Shown: positions 1 through 6,233, counted from the stretch's first letter. The stretch: 11,006 bases of DNA from an uncultured Mollicutes bacterium (GCA_900538885.1 UQAI01000050.1:1-11006); one strand, 5' to 3'. The notes: generated by a model not told the origin, from the sequence alone. A program made the numbers and translations.

Positions 1-23
1 ACATTTTGCTTGACACAAAATGT
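1..23. repeat. Short inverted repeat at the window edge
   Basis: ACATTTTG (1-8) and CAAAATGT (16-23) form a perfect 8-bp inverted repeat around a 7-base loop. No T-run follows on the + strand, so it is not a convincing terminator, and the stem could continue beyond the window. It could be the edge of a neighbouring regulatory or mobile-element sequence. Nothing more can be said. Confidence 0.3.
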
Positions 24-66
24 TAATCTTTAATGATGGCAAAGATGAACCGTTTTAATACAAGGT

Positions 67-160
67 TGCACACCCCTGTCATAAAAAGTGCACACCCCCC
101 AAGAGCGTTTTGCACACCCCTAAAGAGTTTTGCACACCCTTGGTATTTTTTGCACGCCCC
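67..160. repeat. Five phased direct repeats of TGCACACCCC
   Basis: Copies begin at 67, 89, 111, 131 and 151, spaced 22, 22, 20 and 20 bases. The first three are exact, the fourth ends in T (TGCACACCCT) and the fifth has one change (TGCACGCCCC). Copies two to five are preceded by T- or A-rich bases, most often TTTT. The units are too short and the spacers too small for CRISPR. Two-helical-turn spacing puts every copy on one face of the DNA, as for a protein bound in tandem. IS21- and Tn7-type transposon ends carry such multiple transposase sites, which makes an element whose body lies left of the window the favoured reading (inference). Plasmid-type iterons are an alternative. The array ends 17 bases from the stop codon of the neighbouring minus-strand gene. 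Confidence 0.75.
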
Positions 161-176
161 TTTTTGATTAGTCCAA

Positions 177-1187
177 TTATCTAGAAAACAAGACCTCTTT
201 ATTAGTAAATATTAATTCAACATTTTTATTTTTTATATATTTTGATAATTTAAACTTTTTCTTTGGTATTTCAAGGAAATAATTGGTATATATAATATCA
301 TTTAACAATATCGATAATAATGGCCTTCTTTTTAACTGAATATAAACTTTATCTTCATTATTAACAAAGTCTATTAAACATTCTTTCAAATCTTGTTCTT
401 CAATATCGTAATAAAGTTTACCATTAATATACGTATTTCGATCATCTGTAGTGACAATAAATCCTTCATGAATTATAAGCTTTAGATTATATTCATTCAA
501 TATTTCAATATTCTTCAGTGCTTCTGTTTTCTTTAAATCATAATAGTCCATCTTAAAATCTATTTGGGAGTATATATCTTTTACAATTTTTGAGCATGTG
601 TCCTTACTAATTTCTTCATTGAAATTTCGTTTAAAAACTTCAAATATTTCATTTCTTAATTTGAGTCCATTAACAATCCTCATTCGTTTAGCAATTTCTT
701 TAGCCTCTAACATATATTCATCTTTAGGACAACCTAATTTTGCCAATCCAATTGGATCGATTTTATAAAGAACGTGGTTTATTGCCTCAACTTTTAAATC
801 TAGAAAAACGTGTTTAGAAAAGTATATCTTAGCTTTAGGAAAACAAATTGGACCAAAATCGATTACAAAGTGTTCTTCCTCAATTAATGTATCAGGGTGA
901 TTATTCTCATTTATTGATATTACTACACCATCAATTTCTGATAGTACTTTACTGTCATAAGTTCCAAAAACAATATATTGGCAGATGTAATCAATTGTGT
1001 CATTTTTATTATCATCTATCGTTATAAGTTCAAATGGCTTTTCAGGATTGATACCAAGCGATTCTAAATACGCACAAATCATCGGATACTTTAACTTGAT
1101 TTGTGAGCAGTAATTTTTACAATCAGAGCACGAGCAAACTTCACAACTTTGATAATATAACTCTGTCTTTTCTATATCTATAGCCAT
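177..1187 (-). CDS. Hypothetical protein with N-terminal Cys cluster and DUF1871-like segment
   Basis: This 336-residue protein is predicted to be soluble, with no signal peptide or membrane helix. Near the N-terminus is a Cys cluster, C15-x2-C18-x-C20-x2-C23-x3-C27, which could bind a metal. The stretch around residues 34-75 (YPMICAYLESLGI, then KPFEL, then CQYIVFG) resembles an uncharacterised Firmicutes N-terminal domain. Residues about 135-165 contain IDPIGLAKLGCPKDEY, which reminds me of the DUF1871 motif (DPIG...DEY); that assignment is from memory and tentative. The remaining ~160 residues are charged and not recognised. The start is well supported: GGAGG at 1196-1200 lies 8 bases upstream of ATG. 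It follows the other minus-strand gene by about 68 bases with no visible terminator, so the two are probably co-transcribed. Such domain mixtures are common among accessory and immunity-like genes, but no function is shown. Confidence 0.8.
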   Translation of the reverse strand: MAIDIEKTELYYQSCEVCSCSDCKNYCSQIKLKYPMICAYLESLGINPEKPFELITIDDNKNDTIDYICQYIVFGTYDSKVLSEIDGVVISINENNHPDTLIEEEHFVIDFGPICFPKAKIYFSKHVFLDLKVEAINHVLYKIDPIGLAKLGCPKDEYMLEAKEIAKRMRIVNGLKLRNEIFEVFKRNFNEEISKDTCSKIVKDIYSQIDFKMDYYDLKKTEALKNIEILNEYNLKLIIHEGFIVTTDDRNTYINGKLYYDIEEQDLKECLIDFVNNEDKVYIQLKRRPLLSILLNDIIYTNYFLEIPKKKFKLSKYIKNKNVELIFTNKEVLFSR

Positions 1188-1255
1188 AAATCTACCCTCC
1201 TATCCATTTTGTTGCATAATCTTTTCAGTTTATATTTATTTATCCAATAATTTAT

Positions 1256-2590
1256 TTAATTCTTATTGTTTGATTTGAATAGTTCATAATTTCTATTTAT
1301 TTCATCATATAATTCGTTTTTATCTTTTGTTTTTGGAAGTTTAAATTCTTTATCAGCCAAAATAAGTATTCTATTACCATTCTTTATTTCTTTTATAGTC
1401 TCATATTTAATTGCTCTATGCTTATAAAATCCCGATACAACAATTCCTTCATCACAAACATAAATAAAAGAATTATTTCTTCCTTTAAAAGCAAATATCA
1501 AAACGAATAATAGGAACAAAACTAAGCATGGTGCAATTCCCATTATAAAGAAAAACATCCATTTCATTTGTGGATTTGCCAATTGAACTACAAGCCAAAC
1601 TATAATCCACCAACTACAAGGAATTAAAAACATTTTAATTGGAAATACTGTATTTTTTGAACAATATTTTATTTCGCCTAATTCAGTACTTGAATCCACA
1701 ATATTAAAATTATCAACTTCATTAATAAGGAAACCATCTGCTTTTAATTTTTCAAGTAATTGTTCAACTGATGAATTATATTTTTCAATAAAAACATTAA
1801 TTATTTTATCTTCGTTTTCAAAAAACAAGTTAGCTGCATGATCTTCTTTGAAAAAATGTATTATCTTATTGAAATAATTAATTGATGTTTTTCTTTTCCC
1901 ATTATATATATCAATGTAATTATCTTTAAGTTCAAACTTAATAGAACTATTCATTTTAATTTTATCTTCGAAATATGTTTTAAAACTAATCGTATTCGCA
2001 GATAAAAATCCAGATTCATCACTCATGCAAATAAATTCTATTGATGTTTTACCATTATCTATAGATGGGTTAACCTCGTAAAATATCATAGAATCATTTA
2101 AATTTGTTTCAACATTTCCAACAGCTTTTATTCTTACATAACTCCCCCAAGTTGTGTTAATTAAGAATTCTTGTCCATCATCTATATGTTTAGAACATAA
2201 AACATATCCATCATGACAACCCATTGATGCATCATTAAACAATTTGCAATCTGATTCAGTTTTAATATCTATATACTCTTGTGGATTGTAGTTTTTTATA
2301 TATTTTTTTGCTTCTTCTACAAGAATAGAATTAAACTTACCCTTTTTACATAATTTTAATTTCTTAGAATCCCAAATTGAAATCAAATTTTTTTCTATAA
2401 TTCTGTAACCATTCAAATCATTATCAATTAACTGGATTTGTTGTCTAGAATAATTCCAATAATTCGCTTTAATCAATTTAGTATATGTTTCATCAAAGAC
2501 TACAAACCATGATGACCATCCTTTATAATTCAAGACTAAAACAGGAGTAAAATATATTTTTCCATTTTTGTTTAAAACTTTAGCGTACAT
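1256..2590 (-). CDS. Hypothetical membrane protein with PH-like C-terminus
   Basis: This is a protein of 444 residues (445 from an ATG three bases upstream). The second ATG of the ATGATG pair is preferred because GGAG lies 6 bases from it but only 3 from the first. Numbering from the first ATG, residues 1-310 are hydrophilic, rich in aromatic and Lys residues, with FNDASMGCHDGYV near 119-131; no domain is recognised. Two membrane helices lie at about 317-338 and 344-369. They are followed by residues 374-440, which have the strand pattern of a bacterial PH-like (YcxB-like) domain: IYVCDEGIVVSGFYKHRAIK, then RILILADKEFKLP. The large N-terminal part and the C-terminus would therefore lie on the same side of the membrane, probably the cytosol. 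It is the first gene of a two-gene minus-strand unit. Its function is unknown; the PH-like reading is from pattern only. Confidence 0.75.
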   Translation of the reverse strand: MYAKVLNKNGKIYFTPVLVLNYKGWSSWFVVFDETYTKLIKANYWNYSRQQIQLIDNDLNGYRIIEKNLISIWDSKKLKLCKKGKFNSILVEEAKKYIKNYNPQEYIDIKTESDCKLFNDASMGCHDGYVLCSKHIDDGQEFLINTTWGSYVRIKAVGNVETNLNDSMIFYEVNPSIDNGKTSIEFICMSDESGFLSANTISFKTYFEDKIKMNSSIKFELKDNYIDIYNGKRKTSINYFNKIIHFFKEDHAANLFFENEDKIINVFIEKYNSSVEQLLEKLKADGFLINEVDNFNIVDSSTELGEIKYCSKNTVFPIKMFLIPCSWWIIVWLVVQLANPQMKWMFFFIMGIAPCLVLFLLFVLIFAFKGRNNSFIYVCDEGIVVSGFYKHRAIKYETIKEIKNGNRILILADKEFKLPKTKDKNELYDEINRNYELFKSNNKN

Positions 2591-2661
2591 CATTTACTCC
2601 TTTCTTCTTTTTATAATTTAATTTATCATTTTTCATGTATTTTAACAATCGATTGGACCTA

Positions 2662-2734
2662 TCGTTTTTTTATAGGGCTTTCGTTTTTTTATTGGTACCT
2701 TTCGTTTTTTTATAACGACCTATCGTTTTTTTAT
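2662..2734. repeat. Four phased direct repeats of TCGTTTTTTTAT
   Basis: Identical 12-base cores begin at 2662, 2681, 2702 and 2723 (19, 21, 21 spacing), each with exactly seven T. Read on the minus strand the unit is ATAAAAAAACGA, followed by WAGG in three of four copies. The array lies 70-140 bases upstream of the minus-strand membrane-protein gene, between it and a candidate promoter, so it would fall in the 5' leader of that transcript. Its roughly two-turn spacing matches that of the TGCACACCCC array, but the unit is unrelated. It may be a transposon end with tandem transposase sites, or repeated operator or RNA-binding sites. No adjoining transposase gene is present. Confidence 0.75.
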
Positions 2735-2768
2735 TGATACTTCAAATACACAATAGAAAGTCAACTAT

Positions 2769-2796
2769 CTTATAGATATAACGATTTTTGTATCAA
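2769..2796 (-). promoter_or_regulatory. Candidate promoter for the minus-strand gene pair
   Basis: On the minus strand, TTGATA (2796-2791) and TATAAG (2774-2769) are separated by 16 bases, each one mismatch from the sigma-A consensus. It faces the membrane-protein gene and lies downstream of the tRNA terminator, giving a leader of about 170 bases that includes the four-copy repeat array. In such AT-rich DNA a chance match is possible. Confidence 0.4.
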
Positions 2797-2848
2797 AATG
2801 GTTCTTCTAACATACCAAAATCGGGATTTAAACCCTTATTTAAGTATG

Positions 2849-2877
2849 AAAAAAGGCATGATCACTAGTATCATACC
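2849..2877 (-). terminator. Intrinsic terminator of the tRNA-Leu gene
   Basis: Read on the minus strand, GGTATGAT pairs with ATCATGCC (8 bp with one U-G pair, loop of 7) and is followed directly by six T. It lies 13 bases beyond the encoded CCA end of the tRNA and separates it from the minus-strand protein genes. Confidence 0.75.
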
Positions 2878-2890
2878 TATGCTTCTTAAA

Positions 2891-2977
2891 TGGTGCCAGT
2901 GGTCGGACTCGAACCGACACACCCTCATCAGGTACTGGATTTTGAGTCCAGCGCGTCTACCATTTCACCACACTGGC
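2891..2977 (-). tRNA. tRNA-Leu (anticodon CAA)
   Basis: An 87-base class II tRNA on the minus strand with encoded CCA. The acceptor stem GCCAGTG pairs with CACTGGC, followed by discriminator A and CCA (2893-2891). The T arm reads GTCGG-TTCGAGT-CCGAC. The anticodon stem CTGGA/TCCAG closes the loop CTCAAAA, giving anticodon CAA, which reads UUG Leu codons. The long variable arm and A73 fit leucine tRNAs. The gene stands alone between its own promoter and terminator. The apparent open frame across it on the + strand is not a gene. Confidence 0.95.
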
Positions 2978-2991
2978 ATTACACCTTTAAT

Positions 2992-3020
2992 ATTATACAT
3001 TATTTTTGGATTTTCCGCAA
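2992..3020 (-). promoter_or_regulatory. Promoter of tRNA-Leu
   Basis: On the minus strand, TTGCGG (3020-3015) and a perfect TATAAT (2997-2992) are 17 bases apart, with the start expected about 8 bases before the mature tRNA 5' end. Confidence 0.65.
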
Positions 3021-3075
3021 GTAATAAGTATAATTAGTTTATATTATCAAACATGAAAAAATATAAAAAAGCGTA

Positions 3076-3090
3076 TTGTAAGCGTTTTCT
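3076..3090 (+). promoter_or_regulatory. cre-like site (CcpA-type)
   Basis: TTGTAAGCGTTTTCT agrees at all defined positions with the relaxed catabolite-responsive-element pattern WTGNAANCGNWNNCW. It lies 12 bases upstream of the -35 hexamer of the transporter leader promoter and behind the tRNA promoter. A site just upstream of a -35 box would suit activation or modulation. No CcpA gene is in view, and a chance match cannot be excluded. Confidence 0.35.
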
Positions 3091-3102
3091 GTAATTTATT
3101 TC

Positions 3103-3130
3103 TTGCATTTATAAAAATAATGAGTATAAT
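3103..3130 (+). promoter_or_regulatory. Promoter of the amino-acid importer operon
   Basis: TTGCAT (3103-3108) and a perfect TATAAT (3125-3130) are 16 bases apart, so transcription should begin near 3137. That is about 10 bases before the ribosome binding site of the leader peptide. It closely resembles the marR promoter (TTGCA..., A-rich 16-base spacer, GAGTATAATA). Confidence 0.75.
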
Positions 3131-3164
3131 AGAAGTATGATAATGAAAGGAGAACTATGATACT

Positions 3165-3233
3165 ATGACTATGAATACAGTTTGTTTATCTAACCTTTAT
3201 TATTATTACTATTTTCCAAGGATGTTTGAATAG
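3165..3233 (+). CDS. Leader peptide with five consecutive Tyr codons
   Basis: A 22-codon ORF between the promoter and the transporter genes. Its middle reads SNLYYYYYFPRMFE, with Tyr codons TAT TAT TAT TAC TAT at 3198-3212, a Phe codon next, and stop TAG at 3231-3233. AAAGGAG (3146-3152) lies 12 bases upstream of the ATG; an in-frame ATG at 3171 is less likely. A four-codon ORF (ATG ATA CTA TGA, 3157-3168) sits nearer to the same binding site and overlaps the start as ATGA, so re-initiation is possible. By analogy with the trp, his and phe leader peptides, its role is to be translated rather than to yield a working product: ribosomes short of charged tRNA-Tyr would stall on the run. It lies upstream of an attenuator at 3264-3347. 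The Tyr run in an ORF of this length is very unlikely to be chance, though translation itself is inferred. Confidence 0.8.
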   Translation: MTMNTVCLSNLYYYYYFPRMFE

Positions 3234-3263
3234 CCCCTTGGCCTTTTGGCGAGCGAAAATAGT

Positions 3264-3347
3264 GTGGTTATTACAACATCATATGTTTGGTAATAACTAC
3301 TAAGAATATTGTTATTTAGTGTTATTACCATGTAATAACATTTTTTT
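3264..3347 (+). promoter_or_regulatory. Tyrosine attenuator: alternative hairpins A:B, B:C, C:D
   Basis: Four segments alternate between GTTATTAC (A 3267-3274, C 3321-3328) and its exact complement GTAATAAC (B 3290-3297, D 3332-3339). A:B extends to 11 bp (3264-3274 with 3290-3300, one G-U) plus an inner AACAT/ATGTT stem. C:D is the terminator hairpin with seven U. B:C forms an antiterminator: 3288-3297 pairs with 3321-3330 (10 bp) and, after one bulged base, ACTAA (3299-3303) pairs with TTAGT (3316-3320). Formation of B:C excludes both other hairpins. This is the 1:2, 2:3, 3:4 logic of enteric amino-acid attenuators. Together with the Tyr-rich leader ORF it predicts read-through when tyrosine is scarce. 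How a ribosome on the Tyr codons blocks segment A, more than 50 bases downstream, is not evident from the sequence. Confidence 0.8.
3320..3347 (+). terminator. Attenuator terminator (C:D hairpin)
   Basis: TGTTATTAC pairs with GTAATAACA (9 bp, CAT loop) and runs into seven T at 3341-3347. The stem is AT-rich, and two further weak pairs can form into the T-run. It lies 38 bases before the substrate-binding protein gene, so it would stop transcription of the operon unless the B:C antiterminator forms. Confidence 0.75.
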
Positions 3348-3384
3348 ATATATTATAGTGGAAACACTTTAAAGAGGAGAAGTT

Positions 3385-4374
3385 ATGTTAAAAAAATTAG
3401 TTAAATGTTTATGTTTTATGTGTTTAGTGTTAACAGTTACATTATGTGTAAGCTGTAAAGGCAAAAATGAAAAGATTAAGGTGGGAATTATTAAATATAC
3501 CACAGCAACACCGCTTGATGCCGCAAGATCAGGTATTATTGAAGGACTAAAAGAAGCAGGGTATGTAGATGGTGATAATATTGAAATTGTAGATTTTAAC
3601 TGTTTACAAAGTGCTGATACGATGTCTCAAAATGTTAAAAGTGCAATTAGAAGTTGTGATATTATTTTCGCAATTGCAACACCGGTTGCTCAAACTTTAG
3701 CCAAAGAAATGGCAAAACAAGGTGTTAAGACTCCTGTTTTATTTACAGCAGTTACAGACCCTGTGGCTTCAGGTATTATTGCGAGTGATACTAAACCTGG
3801 TGTTACAATTTCTGGTACTAGTGATATGAATCCAGTAGCTGAACAAATCGCTCTTGCCTTAGAACTAAATAGTAATGCTAAAAAAATTGGTTTTATTTAT
3901 ACAACCACAGAAGATAATTCACGTGTTCAGCTTGAACTTGCTCGTACAAAAGCTGCTGAATTAGGTATTGAAATTGTTGCTCAAGGCGTAAGTAGCGCGA
4001 CTGAACTTCAAACTGCTACTAAGAGTTTGATTAATGATGGAGTAGATGCAATTTATTTACCTACTGATAATAATGTAAGTGAGAATGCTGGTGTGGTTAT
4101 CAATGAAGCTAATTTAAATGGTATTCCAACAATTTGTGGTGAATCAACTTTCTTAGATAAAGGTGGCACAATCACATTAGGAATTGATTATAAAGAACTT
4201 GGTAAGCTAACGGGTAAAATGGGCGCTGATGTTCTTGCTGGAAAAGTTAAAATTGAAGAACTTGCGGTTGGAAGATTAACTAATTTTGAATTAATTATTA
4301 ACGTTACTGCCGCAACATCAAGTAATATTACAATTAGTGAAGAATTAAAATCAAAAGCAAATGAAATAAGATAA
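3385..4374 (+). CDS. TrpX-family ABC importer substrate-binding lipoprotein, predicted tyrosine
   Basis: A 329-residue extracytoplasmic solute receptor of the PF04392/TrpX type. It would capture an amino acid outside the cell and deliver it to the permease encoded next. The N-terminus has Lys residues, a hydrophobic stretch (about 5-22) and CVSC with Cys24 as the likely lipid-modified residue; Cys at -3 is a loose lipobox. The mature part shows the two-lobe pattern of the family: VGIIKYTTATPLDAARSG and EGLKEAGY near 33-60, FAIATPVAQTLA near 95, PVLFTAVTDPVASGI near 117-131. GAGGAG at 3374-3379 lies 5 bases before the ATG. In streptococci the corresponding trpXYZ system is assigned to tryptophan. 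Here the Tyr codon run in the leader argues for tyrosine, perhaps with phenylalanine. Family assignment is firm; substrate is inferred. Confidence 0.85.
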   Translation: MLKKLVKCLCFMCLVLTVTLCVSCKGKNEKIKVGIIKYTTATPLDAARSGIIEGLKEAGYVDGDNIEIVDFNCLQSADTMSQNVKSAIRSCDIIFAIATPVAQTLAKEMAKQGVKTPVLFTAVTDPVASGIIASDTKPGVTISGTSDMNPVAEQIALALELNSNAKKIGFIYTTTEDNSRVQLELARTKAAELGIEIVAQGVSSATELQTATKSLINDGVDAIYLPTDNNVSENAGVVINEANLNGIPTICGESTFLDKGGTITLGIDYKELGKLTGKMGADVLAGKVKIEELAVGRLTNFELIINVTAATSSNITISEELKSKANEIR

Positions 4375-4384
4375 AGAGAGGAAG

Positions 4385-5377
4385 ATGTTTGTGTTAGATA
4401 TAGATCTAGGTTTTACCATTGAAAGTGGATTACAACAGGGAATAATTTGGGGAATACTAGTAATAGGTGTCTATATTTCGTTTAGAATATTAGATTTTGC
4501 GGATTTAAGTATTGAAGGTACATTTCCTTTAGGTGCATGTATTTCAGCTCTTTTAATTTTTAAAGGTTGGAATCCTTTTCTAGCAATTTTTATATCGCTA
4601 CTTGTGGGACTCCTTGCGGGACTTTTGACAGGTATTCTTCATACTAAATTAAAAATACCTGCAATTCTTTCAGGAATTATTACAATGACTGCGCTATCAT
4701 CACTAAATTTGGTGATTCTAGGTTTAAGTTTAGCAGACCGAAGTAATGGCAGTAATGCCCTTGCTTCACTTCCAATCGATAATGACATATTTACAGTAGT
4801 ATTTAAACAAACAAGTGGACTATTTGAAAAAATGGGGATTGCACAAAAAGATGCTATTACAATTGTAACAATAGGAGTTAGTGCCATTTTCCTAGCTTTA
4901 GTTGCGTTTGGTGTATACTGGTTATTTGGTACGGAAATAGGAATGAACTTAAGAGCCACAGGTAATAATCCTAAAATGGCAAGAGCTCAAGGTATTAATA
5001 CTGATGTCATGATAATTTTAGGTCTAATACTTAGTAATGGTTTAATCGCCTTAAGTGGTGCGTTGTTTGCTCAAAGTTATGGAACTGCACAAACTGAAAG
5101 TGGAAGAGGGGCGATTGTTATTGGCCTTGCTGCAATAATTCTTGGTGAAATAATCTTTGGTAGAAAACGTAGTTTTAAAGTATCATTAATTTCTATTATT
5201 GTGGGTTCAATTATCTTTTTCTTCATTAAAGCACTTGCGATTGAATTAAAAGTTGAACATTATTTAAATCTAATTATCGCAATAATGATAGCCTTTATTT
5301 TAGCTTTACCACTATTAAAGGGAAAAATAAAGTTTAAAAGAAAAACTAAGGAGGGTACAAGTAATGCTAGAGATTAA
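4385..5377 (+). CDS. TrpY-family ABC importer permease
   Basis: A 330-residue integral membrane protein of the BPD_transp_2 class (branched-chain/sugar-type permeases), with about eight hydrophobic segments (near 18-34, 46-59, 64-85, 92-114, 157-181, 207-229, 243-257, 266-285, 293-311). The loop at 184-205, EIGMNLRATGNNPKMARAQG, is the family's cytoplasmic segment that contacts the ATPase. Two copies are expected to form the channel through which the amino acid enters. It begins 10 bases after the receptor gene and overlaps the ATPase gene by 14 bases. The AGG of the ribosome binding site is only 3 bases from ATG 4385, so GTG 4391, 9 bases from it, is a possible alternative start. Substrate is inferred as for the receptor. 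Confidence 0.85.
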   Translation: MFVLDIDLGFTIESGLQQGIIWGILVIGVYISFRILDFADLSIEGTFPLGACISALLIFKGWNPFLAIFISLLVGLLAGLLTGILHTKLKIPAILSGIITMTALSSLNLVILGLSLADRSNGSNALASLPIDNDIFTVVFKQTSGLFEKMGIAQKDAITIVTIGVSAIFLALVAFGVYWLFGTEIGMNLRATGNNPKMARAQGINTDVMIILGLILSNGLIALSGALFAQSYGTAQTESGRGAIVIGLAAIILGEIIFGRKRSFKVSLISIIVGSIIFFFIKALAIELKVEHYLNLIIAIMIAFILALPLLKGKIKFKRKTKEGTSNARD

Positions 5378-6155
5378 AAACGTTACAAAGATATTTAACA
5401 AAGATGAAGGTGTTGAAAATCAAAAGATTGCCCTTGATAATATTTCTTTAAAAATTAATAATGGTGATTTTGTCACAATTATTGGTGGTAATGGAAGTGG
5501 TAAAAGTACTTTAATGAATATTATATCTGGTGTCTTTTTTCCTGATAGCGGCAACATTTTTATTGATGGTGTGGATGTTACTAAAATGAGTGAAAACAAA
5601 AGAGCTGCGTATTTAGGCCGCGTTTTTCAAGATCCTAATGTTGGAACGGCCTCTAATATGTCAATTCTTGAAAATCTAGAAATTGCTTCACGTCGTGGCA
5701 AGGTAAGTACGCTTAAATGGGGATTTAAAAAAGAAAATAGTGAACGTTTTGTTGAAGTCTTAAGAGGCCTTAATCTAGGACTAGAAAACCGAATGACTCA
5801 AAAAGTTGGACTTTTATCAGGTGGACAGCGTCAAGCCGTAACTTTAATTATGGCCACGCTTAATGAACCAAATCTATTATTACTTGATGAACATACTGCC
5901 GCACTTGATCCAAGAACGGCTAAAAAGGTACTTGACTTAACTAAAGATGTGGTAACTAAAAATCATTTAACCACTTTAATGATAACTCATAATATGCGTG
6001 ATGCTCTTAAATATGGAAATAGACTAATAATGCTTAGTGATGGTCATATAATTTTGGATGTTAAGGGTGAAGAAAAAGAAAAATTAACAATTGAAGATTT
6101 ATTACAAAAGTTTGAATTAAATGGTGCTTCAATATCTGATAAAATGTTATTCTAA
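5364..6155 (+). CDS. TrpZ-family ABC importer ATP-binding protein
   Basis: A 263-residue cytoplasmic ATPase with all motifs intact: Walker A GGNGSGKST (41-49), Q-loop Gln89, signature LSGGQ (151-155), Walker B LLLLDEH with Asp175 and Glu176, D-loop ALDP (180-183) and switch His209. The form DEHTAALDP is typical of the TrpZ group. It powers the importer formed with the lipoprotein and permease encoded immediately upstream. AAGGAGG (5348-5354) lies 9 bases before the ATG and inside the permease gene, so translation is closely linked. It is the last gene of the operon and is followed at once by a strong terminator. Confidence 0.9.
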   Translation: MLEIKNVTKIFNKDEGVENQKIALDNISLKINNGDFVTIIGGNGSGKSTLMNIISGVFFPDSGNIFIDGVDVTKMSENKRAAYLGRVFQDPNVGTASNMSILENLEIASRRGKVSTLKWGFKKENSERFVEVLRGLNLGLENRMTQKVGLLSGGQRQAVTLIMATLNEPNLLLLDEHTAALDPRTAKKVLDLTKDVVTKNHLTTLMITHNMRDALKYGNRLIMLSDGHIILDVKGEEKEKLTIEDLLQKFELNGASISDKMLF

Positions 6156-6161
6156 AAAATT

Positions 6162-6196
6162 ACTTTACAATGGGTAAAACATTGTAAAGTTTTTTT
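6162..6196 (+). terminator. Terminator of the importer operon
   Basis: ACTTTACAATG (6162-6172) pairs perfectly with CATTGTAAAGT (6180-6190) as an 11-bp stem with a 7-base loop, followed by a run of seven T ending at 6196. It starts 6 bases after the ATPase stop codon and insulates the marR operon from upstream transcription. Confidence 0.9.
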
Positions 6197-6205
6197 GTTT
6201 ATTAC

Positions 6206-6233
6206 TTGCAAAAAAAATAAAAACGAGTATAAT
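6206..6233 (+). promoter_or_regulatory. Promoter of the marR-exporter operon
   Basis: TTGCAA (6206-6211) and TATAAT (6228-6233) are 16 bases apart, with the start expected near 6240. The -10 hexamer and start point lie inside the 34-bp palindrome, so a repressor bound there would block RNA polymerase. Confidence 0.75.

Noticed and set aside
67..160. CRISPR array
   Set aside because: Units are only 10 bases and the intervals about 10-12 bases, far below CRISPR repeat and spacer sizes; the same holds for 2662-2734.
2734..2796. TTGATAC / GTATCAA inverted repeat (2734-2740 and 2790-2796) as element ends
   Set aside because: Only 7 bp match, no coding content lies between, and one arm coincides with a candidate -35 box; too weak to call.
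2798..3037. Open frame of 79 codons on the + strand
   Set aside because: It runs across the tRNA-Leu gene and its promoter and terminator on the opposite strand and has no ribosome binding site.
3157..3168. Four-codon ORF ATG ATA CTA TGA as the real leader peptide
   Set aside because: It is closer to the ribosome binding site but carries no Tyr codons. At most it could feed re-initiation at the overlapping ATG of the Tyr-rich ORF.
3137..3384. T-box riboswitch before the importer genes
   Set aside because: The segment AGTGTGG at 3261-3267 faintly recalls the T-box core, but the leader is too short between promoter and candidate Tyr codon for a Stem I. The ACCGCG continuation and the pairing 3' half are missing, and five Tyr codons lie in an ORF with a ribosome binding site.
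4639..4959. Minus-strand open frame of 106 codons
   Set aside because: It lies wholly inside the well-supported permease gene and is a shadow frame.
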